Assembly (NCBI RefSeq): GCF_029873635.1
Contig: NC_080423.1
Coordinates: 109,881,087-109,945,086 of the forward strand
Source of the DNA: Malania oleifera
Taxonomy: Eukaryota; Streptophyta; Magnoliopsida; Santalales; Ximeniaceae
DNA: 64,000 nt
Direction: 5' to 3'
Shown: positions 48,963 through 58,405 of the stretch, piece after piece
Numbering within the stretch: the first letter of the stretch is position 1
Layout of the letters: each line of letters starts with the position of its first letter
The notes under the pieces: generated by a model
The model's input: only the letters and a program-made list of their open reading frames with translations
Database searches by the model: none
What the model was told of the DNA's origin: nothing
Made by a program: the position numbers and the translations under genes

Positions 48963-49663
48963 GTGTGAAAGGTCATCGGTTGAATTCTCTAAGAGAACAC
49001 CTTTAAGTTATCTGATGCCAACTATAATGGCCGTGATCAATTCATCTTGGACTTGGCAAGAGGTAAAAGTCCAAAGAGGCCCAGCCATCTTAGGTTCATG
49101 ATCGTCATTTGTGTGTGGGGAGACGACCAACAATCATGCTAAGCCGAATAAGGGCTTGGGTCAACAATCATGTCTTTGAATCGTACCGATCCTCCACCCG
49201 AGTTGACATTTTTTTTTCTAACCCAATATTTCTTAATGGCATCCGAGGTTTAGTGGTGAAACCCACTAAATATGATTCCAACACGAAGTTCCAAATGAAT
49301 TTATTTAATCCTAATTACATGTCCATTCTAGTGAATCAATTCTTGCACACCAAACGTGGTCTAAAATATTGATTAGATGTAAATTCACTCTTGCATTGAG
49401 CGATTGTTGAGAAAGAAGAGCAAAAAGATGAATCTTCATGTTCTCTTTTGACCACTTCAAGTAATTATTCTCTATGACCAAACAAAGCATTAAAGTGATT
49501 CCTTGAGAAGGCACCATGTTGATTTGCACAAAAATAATGAATGCATCAATTAATATTATATGTAACCTAACTTTTTTCTCTTCTTGATTGTATTTTTAAA
49601 AAAATTTGAATGCAGTCAAGTCACAGGTTTTCTCTTGTTCATCCTCAATTTTTTTTATGCTAC

Positions 49664-49779
49664 CTTTGGAAGCATAAATTTTAAACCTTAAATTTAAATT
49701 TAAATAAATTTCAATATAATTTTATAAAATATTTTATCTAAATTCAATACAAATTTAAATCTTAAACCTCCCCAAACAA
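49664..49779. repeat. Dispersed ~120-bp MITE-like inverted repeat
   Basis: It begins CTTTGGAAGCATAAATTTTA and ends CTTAAACCTCCCCAAAC. Outer halves are inverted copies of each other (AAATTTAAATTTAAATAAA / AATACAAATTTAAAT). Confidence 0.5.
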
Positions 49780-50700
49780 AAAAGAATAAGACATACTCTT
49801 CAACTGTGTTTTTTCATTTCATTTGAAGCTCAAAAATTTTTAAATGCTCAAAAATTTTTAAATTAAAAAATATTTTTAAAAAATACTCTTTTCCAATGTT
49901 TAACTATCAAGGGGAATAAAAATAAAAATAACACTCACAACTTAACATTGGGGGTTACCAAGAAGTTACTCAACACTATAAAGTTAAAATACAATCTTGA
50001 TTGCTCTATTTTTTATTTATTTTTTAATTCTATCCTAATCACTAGGGTCCTACTTAAACCTTGGAAACAAAAGATACAATAAATTGACTTCTCTCAATCT
50101 ACACAATTAAGATTCAAAACTTACATATATATCTCACTTACATGAGTTCAAATATTAACATGACAATCTAAAAACTAACATAACATTTTATAATTTAAAA
50201 GTTGCAAATCGCTAAGTGCTAAGTGAAATTCTATGACTTGCAAATCACAATTCTTAGGAGAATAAACCGTTAGAATTAGCACCATCTCTGAGAGACAGCT
50301 TCACATTGAAAGTGAATTCATAGGCTTACACCTTATTCCTCAGTTAGCATTCAAAATCTTGTAATCACTTTTCAGATCTAGAGCCCAGCCACATGCACAG
50401 AAACATAAACTCAATTTTTGAAAATTAATTGAAAATTTTCTCTTTTTACATTAGTAGGTTCATCCAACTTCATATTACATCTGCACATCAAGCTACTTCT
50501 AAAACAGACTCGGAGAGAGAGAGACAGAGAGCAGAAGGAAGAAGGGGGAAACCTACTGAAAGTCATGAACAATAATGATTTCATATGAACATATCATTAC
50601 TACTATAGGCCTGTATAATGAATGCTGCCAGAACAAACCACAAGACTTGGGGAGCACTGGTTTGTCTCTACTGTGCATGCTCGCATCAGCTTTTTCACTT

Positions 50701-53700
50701 TTACAATATGGAGCATGAGCAAACAATTTTCCTCGGCGAATCTTCGACCTTCTTTTCTGTTCAGAAATGCCAGATATACACGAACCAGATAAAGTAGTTC
50801 TCAGCAATCAAGAACTCAAGAGAACAGATATAACAGGAATGCAACAAGGATTGAGAAGATGAATGTCTAAGAAGTAGATCCCAACTCACAAGAGATTAAC
50901 TGACAACGGAAGATAATTTAAACAATTTCTCTTACAGTGTCGAGGAGCATAAATTTTGGACCTTGAATTTCAATTTTGGTGGACTGGAATAAATTTCAAT
51001 AAATTTTGTATTACATCTTATTCGAATCCAACACAAATCCAAATCTAGGACCTCTCCAAACATAATTTAAAAAAAAAAGGGGGGGGGGGGGGTGAAAGCT
51101 ACAGGTTTTAGCCTTGTGAATAGCTTTATTTGTGTTGCAACCATATGTAGTCACAAATATAGGTACAAAGCCAAGGGCTAGCTCAGTGGTAAAAGCAGTT
51201 CCAACCATGACAAGTTCATGGGTTGAGCATTATCCCCTTTTGACCCCCCCACCCCTACACAATCCAATGTACCCAAAAAATTGACAGAAGTGAATGCACC
51301 TGAGAATGAAAATAGAATTATTTTATAGTGCTTTTCATTTTCCAACAATATCAGCATGGCAATAAAAAGAAGGAATGACAGGTGAAGCTCAAGCATCTGA
51401 CCATACTCTATTTCACCACAATGGAGGAACTTCTCGTGCATACTTCAAAATTCACACATATAACGACTACAAGAATGAGAAGATGCCTACACAAGAAATC
51501 TCATATCACAATGTTTGAAAAGGAAATGCCTGGAATATTAAAGCTGGCTACAGATGAGCGTCCAAATCTTAACCATCACGTTCCATAACAGCATGAGGAA
51601 CATATAATGATTTAACACTGAACTGTGCTTCATACAGTCTAAACATGCTGTAACGTAGTTCTTAAAAGAATATCTAACCTAAAAAACAAAATTGGTTCTT
51701 AACAGAAAAATATACCTGTCTTCGTTTTTGCTAAAGATGGCTGTACAACAACATGCATAACGATAACCCCTCCTGGAAGCTCCCCAAAAGGCATTTTACA
51801 CTGGCCAACAGTCTTGTTGTTCTCCAAAATTTTCCCAGAAGTTATCAGTTTGACTTCATTCGCTGCCTTCGGTGTAATTGTTTTATCTAAAAATAACCGA
51901 TAGAGAAATTAAATAATACACAAGGAAGACACACTCTGTCCAAGCCCCCATCTCAAAAGAAAATACCAATGGAACCCAAAAATAGCATTTAATTCAGATG
52001 GTACTTCCCTACCTGTTACTACATAAAAGAGCTAGTCAATGAGCGCAAAAATAAATTATCATACAAAAGGCACCATCATGATTCAGATGTCCAAGGAGAT
52101 GAAAACATCAAATGGAATACAAGCTGCACAAATGTAGCTTAATAAATGCCAAATAAGTGAATATATTTATCATCACTATGCCATATATTGACATGAACCT
52201 AGTAAAATATCCCAGCCTATGGTCATTTGAATGTCTCAATAAATTATAAAAATAATTTGTTCAATTATCATATCCAAGAAACATTCAAACTTTTTCATCC
52301 CCTTCCCAACCCTCTTTGCCCGACGTTCTTCCCCACCTAATTTACATTTTTCTTAGAAATATGAGGGAACAAAAAAATTTAAATATCATTCTTGAAGATG
52401 GTATCTCTTGGCATCTCTGCCACGCTCAAACCCAATTCTTGTCCATCTAAAAAGTAATCCATTTGATGAGTGCATATACAACTACAAAAAAAAAATAAGA
52501 GAGAGAGAGAGATCATTATTGATGATGGCGCATTCCCCACTAAAAAAAGTTCACATAATACAAGGTTGAGGAACTGTGTTTGGCTTAACATGCTAATGTT
52601 ACGCATTTAATTCGGATGCACCGCTTTCCTTCAGGCCTTGTTGCTGTCAAGCACAGCCTTGGCTTCTAAAGCACTCAATTAACCAGATTTCTTATTCCAA
52701 AAACAAGTGAACACTTAACAGTGACTATATTACGATATTACCAACTATTACTAGAAAAGCAATATTGCAACATATTTTGCTTAGGTAAGTGGCATAGAAC
52801 AAGCAGCAGGGCAATCGATGGACTCTTGAAGGAGGCTGATTAACAAGCATCATGTTAAGGGTTTATTAGTTTCCCTGTATATACTAGCAGGTTGCATTGT
52901 CGTTGGTGGTTAATGTGAATTTGTATTAAGTTGAACATGAGCATCACCCCCCCCCCCCCCCAAGTCCCCCTATCTTCGTCCTCCTCTCTTTTCTGTTCTT
53001 CAGTTCTTCCTTCCTTCTTCCTCTATTAATCTTCCAATTTCTCTCTTGGCGGTACTTCCGCATTGATGTTCTGCATAAGTAAGGTAATTGTTATGTTTAC
53101 AGTCATTCAAAATTTTCATAAAATGCTCAGCCATACCATTGATAGTTTGCGCTAGACGGAAGGGAGATGAGGAATACTTTTTTAGCTTTTTCAATCCCTT
53201 TTGCAAACAGTTCTAGAACAGCTCCAATGTTAATAATTAAGCAAAGTGCGGGATAAAGAACCTTAATAAAATTTCAATTAGAGTAAAATAAACATGTCAA
53301 AACTCAGAAGCTGTGCCTGAATCCAACAAACTCAAAAAAAATAGCAGTGGCAGAAGCAAGTTGTGCAAGACTCAGAGCCCAATCCACCAACCAACTAGAG
53401 CACAATCCATCAATAACCCCTCCGTATGTGCGGGTAAGGATGTGGGCATGAGTGCAGCAAAGCCAGAAATCTCCAAGTCAATGTTGAACCGCACAGCCAG
53501 CGAGAATATCCTTCCTTCCCTAAAAGAAGAACTGAATTACAATCACAAAGCCCAGGAAAACAAGCAATTGGTACAGTAGAAGAGTAGACTTCACTCTTTA
53601 GCTTCAACTTTGGTTTTGACTTGAATTACCCCAATTTGACCTGGGTTTCCTTCAAAAAGACATCGCATGATTGACAACTGCTAGGATTGACTAGGGATTT

Positions 53701-55046
53701 GAAGACAATTTATTGCCAAAGTTTATAAACTTTTTATTGGCATTACCAAGTTCTTCTCTTCACTAAGTTCACTTTTAAATGTATAACTAAACAAGCACTA
53801 AACAAGAAAATGAGAGCGGATATAACACTTGTAGCCCAAGCAAGGTGTCATGGTCCCACATCGGATACATACTAGGAAGATCTTGGGCTTATAAGGAGGG
53901 TTTGGGTTCCAACTAAAGTGAGGTGTCTTTTATAGGACAAACCCATTAGGCCATTGGGTCCAAGCAGACAATACCTCACCAGACTCGGACCCAGAACTGT
54001 TACATTTGTTATCAAAGCCACCCTAGGGGTAATATCATGTAAGGGGATCCGCCCTGGGACTACTATCATGTAAGTGGATCTGTCTTAGGGGTACTATCAT
54101 TTGAGTGGATCCTTCATGAAGGTGTAAGTCACTTTGATGAGGACGTCAGAGATCATACGAAGGGCTTATTGCGGTCTCACATCGGATATGTACTAGGGAG
54201 ATCATGCTGACAGGGATGTCAGCAAATGTGTACTAGAAAAATTACACTGATGAGGGCATCCAAGATTGGACGGGAGAATCTGTCACGGTCCTACATAGAA
54301 TGTGTACTAGACAGATCTTATGTTTATAAGGAAGGTTTGGACTCGAACTAAAGTGAGACGCCTTTTATAGGACAAATCCGTGAGACCAGTGGCCAAAAAA
54401 GACAATCCTGGGCCCAGTATCATTACACAAGGTGGTGGTTGCAAGAATCACTTAATCCTTGTCCTAACTCAATTACAAACCGCAAATCATTGTAGGGTAT
54501 TCTGTATAATTTGGAAGAAATCAGGCAAAACTGAGGATTGGTCCAAGCAAACGTAGGATTACTTTAAATCCGGACAGAGTCAGCTCTACATTACAGCTAA
54601 GATGAACAGCAGCAACAACAACAGCGGCGAATGGGACGGCAATAAATGAAATCAAAGAAGCAAAAGGCAATACTCTGAAAACAAAAAATCATGATAAAGC
54701 AAGAATCATTTAATTCTTTGTCCTATCTTAATGACAACCTGCTATTTAATGAGGAACGTTCTCTGTTATCATGCAGAAATCAGATAAAAACGAGAATCGG
54801 CTTACAGCTACGATCAACATCAACAGCTAAAAACGAAACAACAATAATGAATAAATCCTAAACCCAGGAAAAAAATCTAACAAAATAACGTGATGCTAAA
54901 ACAGGTAAAAGCCGACCTTTAGGCCATTCCAAGACGATTCTCTCCTTGAGCATGTCCACGGTCGACGCGGACGAGTACTGAAACGGTCCGATGTCGGACC
55001 CGTCATACAACCGGAACTTAATATCCACCAAATCCTCTTCCGGCAT
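50701..55046 (-). CDS. MUB: Membrane-anchored ubiquitin-fold protein (MUB)
   Basis: Exons on the - strand are 55046-54917, 51886-51716 and 50756-50701, joined in frame to give 118 residues, the family size. MUBs have a ubiquitin-like fold and are held at the plasma membrane by a C-terminal lipid. They bind certain ubiquitin-conjugating (E2) enzymes there. Residues 1-44 start MPEEDLVDIKFRLYDGSDIG and include STVDMLKERIVLEWPKD. The second exon gives EVKLITSGKILENNKTVGQC and GELPGGVIVMHVVVQPS, and the third ends KIVCSCSIL. The final CSIL is a CaaX box whose terminal Leu favours geranylgeranylation, and the Cys two residues upstream of the CaaX Cys could be acylated. There is no C-terminal Gly-Gly, as expected for MUBs. 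An in-frame Met 35 codons upstream (55151) exists; the chosen start fits the family better. Intron 1 (3.0 kb) holds a TRIM, and intron 2 holds a MITE and a SINE-like unit. Confidence 0.93.
50941..51064. repeat. Dispersed ~120-bp MITE-like inverted repeat in MUB intron 2
   Basis: It runs from GAGCATAAATTTTGGACC to CTAGGACCTCTCCAAACAT, with a centre TTTTGTATTACATCTTATTCG. It is the clearest match to the copy at 49664. Confidence 0.5.
51168..51300 (+). mobile_element. tRNA-derived SINE-like unit in MUB intron 2
   Basis: GGGCTAGCTCAGTGGTAAAAGC (51175-51196) contains a perfect pol III A box (TAGCTCAGTGG). About 44 bases on, GGGTTGAGCATTATCC resembles a degenerate B box. This is a tRNA-like head; the sequence cannot fold as a whole tRNA (no acceptor pairing seen), so a SINE relic is preferred. 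The 3' limit is uncertain. Confidence 0.4.
51887..54916 (-). other. MUB intron 1 (3.0 kb)
   Basis: It contains a poly-C run at about 52947-52961 and C/T-rich stretches near 52980-53030. A TRIM occupies 53846-54427. No hidden exon is needed, since the flanking exons join in phase and complete the ubiquitin fold. Confidence 0.7.
53846..54427 (+). mobile_element. TRIM, family A, complete, 582 bp
   Basis: LTR-like direct repeats lie at 53846-54005 (TGTCATGGTCCCACATCGG ... ACTGTTACA) and 54281-54427 (TGTCACGGTCC ... CATTACA). A primer-site-like TTTGTTATCAAAGCC follows the first copy. The unit is flanked by a perfect 5-bp duplication CAAGG (53841-53845 and 54428-54432). The core is expanded by internal partial repeats, including a third copy of the CACATCGGATATGTACTAGG segment near 54178. 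It is non-coding and the same family as 11476-11898. Confidence 0.85.
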
Positions 55047-56451
55047 TTGCGCGAAACTCTCCGATCGGAACACAAAATCGCCGCCGGCCCAGTTCAATTC
55101 ACCAACTACCAAGACTACTTTCGCGACCCAGGCCTCGCAATCGGAGTTCAATGAGATGAAAATCCAGATCGAACGATCGATTGCGGTAAAGGGTAGAGAA
55201 GGGGGGCTGAGAAACAGTGCAAAAGGGCTTCAAATCGTCAATGGCGGAGAGATCCGTGAGGGTTTGGGACGCAGAGTTTGAAAGGAGAAGGAAGAGGAAG
55301 GGGGCAGAGATGGAAATTAGAATTTGGGCAGGTGGTGGAGTTTGGTAAGGACAAGTGTTGCCTACGCAATGAATATATCTAATCCGACCGACGCGTAGCA
55401 AACGGCGTCGTTTTTCTCTGTTTGTCGCTCAACGTCGTCATTTAGCTGCGAATGGAGTCCTGCGCCGCGTGGATGAGACGGCGATTAGCGCGGCTACGGC
55501 GTGTACTGAATTATAACGGCGCAAAAAATAAATTAAATTAAATTTTGATAATTGAAATTTCGAATGCATAATATTTTATTTTTCATAATGTAATTTTATA
55601 TTTTTTTATTTAGTTTTCAAGTGACGTAAAACCATAGCAAAACGAGATTATCATATCATCTACTTTAATTAATTACCATAATTAAATGATTTTCTTGCAA
55701 ATATTACACTTAAATGCATATTTATTTTTTAAAATAAATGTTAAAGATAATTAATTGGCTAAAATATTATGATTAGTGTTTTAATGAAATATTTTATTAT
55801 TGTTTTTATTAACAAATTTTACGAGAATCAAATTTTATTTAATTAAATAGAAAACACTCTAGTGTGATTTTGTCTTCATTTGTTGGGTTTAATTTTTATT
55901 TTTCTATATTTGTATTATTTCTATGTATGAATTCAAATTTATGTGTTTCTATGTATTATTTCTCTATATGAATTCAAATTTTATTATGAGGTTTTTTAAT
56001 GTTAGAATATTATTAATGTATTTAATTATTTTTAAATATAAATTGAGCTTATGACAAATTATATAATTTAAAATTAATTTCTATCTTATAAACTCCATAT
56101 CGAACTTGAAAAACGCTAAGAAAAATATTAATAAATTCACATTTTCTTATTTAATTATAAAAAAAAGTGAAAAAGAAAAAAAAAACAACAAATTTTGATT
56201 CTACACAACATCAATATTTGGTTTTCATATTTCTAATCATATTAAAATAAATTTTCATTTTGAGTAGCATTTTTAGTATAAAAAATACATAATGAAAAAT
56301 AAGTTTCCTCCTTTTCCTTTTCTTTCATTTCTTCAAATAAATTCTTTTATCCAAACAAATCCTTAATAATCAATAATCAATATTCATTGTTGATAATCAT
56401 ATATCAAAATCCTATGTTGGGGTCACAAAACTTTAAGATCCAAAATCTTTT
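55047..56451. promoter_or_regulatory. MUB 5' leader/promoter and AT-rich spacer
   Basis: The first ~450 bases upstream of the MUB ATG are GC-rich compared with the flanks (GGCGTCGTTTTTC, CGGCGATTAGCGCGGC near 55407-55500) and probably hold the 5' UTR and promoter. Beyond 55530 the DNA is very AT-rich with no feature. Confidence 0.4.
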
Positions 56452-56748
56452 TATTGGGGTTATCCCACATCAGTTGTGGAAGGGGCTTGGTGATCAATTA
56501 TTAAGTATGAGAGAAAGCATCACCCCATGAGTTAGTTTTTGGGGTTGAGAAGACCCAAAATCACCTAACATTGATACCAAAGTCATGGTTCTACACTCTC
56601 CCCGAGATATTAGGTACATGGGGCCGTCGATTAGGAACCTGATGTATGAGGGGGAGATTATTGGAGTTATCCCACATCGGTTGTAGAAGAGATCGAAAAA
56701 CTTCATTCTATAACTTTTAGGGTTGAAAAGACTCAAGACCACGTAATA
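56452..56748 (+). mobile_element. TRIM, family B, degraded copy
   Basis: Direct repeats lie at 56452-56570 and about 56659-56748, both opening TATTGG(G/A)GTTATCCCACATC. They flank an ~88-bp core that ends in a purine tract GAGGGGGAGA. Sequence such as GTTGTGGAAGGGGCTTGG matches the complement of the TRIM at 35699-36075. No clear target duplication is left. Confidence 0.65.
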
Positions 56749-56852
56749 TTTTTTTTCCACTCAGTCTATCAACATCCTTGTTGATGAATATGCACAAATC
56801 AAGTTCTAGTAATACTTGCTGAAATTCAACACAATTGGCTTTCAACCAACCA

Positions 56853-57278
56853 TAAATTGAAACCCTTTACACTAACTAATCTTAACTCTAATTCCACAAT
56901 ATACTTGTATGATACGAAATCACTTTTGACATATACCTTTTGTGCACAAGTTTTTTAGGTTAAACTCAAATTTAAAATCGAGTATAGCTTCATTTAAACT
57001 ACATTCATATATTTTGGTCATAGTAAACAATCTCAACACTTCCCAAATTAGGTTTAGCTATTCTTAGCTCATAAAACAAATCAATCCTTAAGAAACATAA
57101 GAAGGCACCACTTAAGATTTTTAGATGAAAAAATTAAATAATTGCAATTAAAATTAAGATATTTCTATTTCAAATGTCTTTTTTATACTAAGAATAGTAA
57201 GACTTCATATTAATGACTTATACTAATAAATATCATCTTAAAAAATCAAATGAATAAAATTTTTATTTTACCCAGCTT
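56853..57278 (+). repeat. Direct duplication, copy 1 (~430 bp)
   Basis: It shares long colinear blocks with 57744-58169, for example TTTACACTAA(C/T)(T/C)AATCTTAACTCTAA, AAATTAGGTTTA, TTAGCTCATAAAACAAA and TTCATATTAATGA. It has no coding sign. It lies upstream of the pseudouridine synthase gene. Confidence 0.75.
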
Positions 57279-57407
57279 TAAACTTATGTATTTTTTTACG
57301 TCTTAATTTTCAATCTTATTATAATGATTTTCATTATTAATCATGTAGTATAAAACTGCATTGAAATTTATTCTAATTTATGCAAATCCAAATCCAAGCT
57401 ACATTTG

Positions 57408-57529
57408 AGAGTATTGATTTTGAGTCTTAAATTTAAATTTAGTTGAATTTAAGTAAAATTTAGTATAATTTTGTGTTACGTTTGGTCTAGATCTAATCAA
57501 ATTCAAATTTAAAGTCTCTTCCAAACATG
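57408..57529. repeat. Dispersed ~120-bp MITE-like inverted repeat
   Basis: It begins ACATTTGAGAGTATTGATTT and ends AAAGTCTCTTCCAAACATG. The centre has TTTAGTATAATTTTGTGTTA. It lies in the spacer between the two ~430-bp direct copies. A half copy may precede it at about 57348-57405. Confidence 0.5.
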
Positions 57530-57743
57530 GGATTAGGAATATTTGCAAACAGTAAAAATTTGAGTTCGGTTTCAATTACATCATTTGATGGGTTTTTTTT
57601 GGATTTTTTTCAATTAAGGTTTTAAATTTTTTCTATTTAACATTTTTCATTAAAAATTCTTGAAAAATTCACCTGTAATATATTTTGGGAGTGGCCTTAC
57701 GTACTTTATTTTTAAGATTTTTCTTAGTATCTTTAATTAACTA

Positions 57744-58169
57744 AAAACTGAAACACTTTACACTAATCAATCTTAACTCTAAACCTACAGTAGACTTGAT
57801 CCCATTATGATCCAAAGTCACATGTGACATAGCCTCTAAGCATAAGATTTTTAGTCCAAACTCAAATTCAAAATTGAGTGTACCTTCATTTACACCACAC
57901 TCATATATTTTTGCCACACTAAATGATGTCAATACTTGTTAAATTAGGTTTAACTATTATTAGCTCATAAAACAAACAAACCTTAAGAAATATAAAAAGG
58001 AGCCATCTGTATTTTTTAGATAAAATAAATAAAAAATTGCAATTAAAATGAAAATATTTACTATTTTCAAATGTTTTTTTTATATTAAGAATACTAAGCC
58101 TTCATATTAATGATTTATACTACTAAATATCATCTTAAGAAATCACATGCATTTATATTTACTAGCTTG
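57744..58169 (+). repeat. Direct duplication, copy 2 (~430 bp)
   Basis: Partner of 56853-57278, at roughly 75-80% identity by eye with small indels. It ends about 240 bp before the pseudouridine synthase ATG, so it may lie in that promoter. Confidence 0.75.
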
Positions 58170-58405
58170 TGTCAAAATTTTAAAATATAATTTTATACAA
58201 TAGGTTGTAAATCTCATGCATAGGGCACATTATAATACAATTTAAAATGATTTTGGGACAACAATCAATTGAAATAATTCATAATTTCAATTGAAATAAT
58301 TCAAAAAAAGTTAAAAAAGGATCTATATCCATTTCGATTTCCCAAACGCGGCTTTAACAGTGTTCATACTTCATAGGCGGAGAAGAAAGTACCTTGTCAC
58401 TGCAA

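Larger units (their letters stand above)
46830..50700. other. GSA 3' UTR and AT-rich intergenic spacer to MUB
   Basis: The first ~330 bases after the GSA stop are probably 3' UTR (AATGAAAATGAATAG near 47152). The rest holds three copies of the ~120-bp MITE-like family (47854, 48857, 49664). Short open frames on the - strand at 48300-48800 did not match a family I know. No gene is supported. Confidence 0.45.

Noticed and set aside
51175-51245. Possible tRNA gene in MUB intron 2
   Set aside because: The A box is perfect, but the B box is degenerate and I cannot pair an acceptor stem or anticodon arm. A SINE head fits better.
55047-55151. N-terminal extension of MUB from the upstream in-frame Met
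   Set aside because: Family members start within a few residues of the ubiquitin fold, and the extension has no similarity known to me. It is kept as 5' leader.
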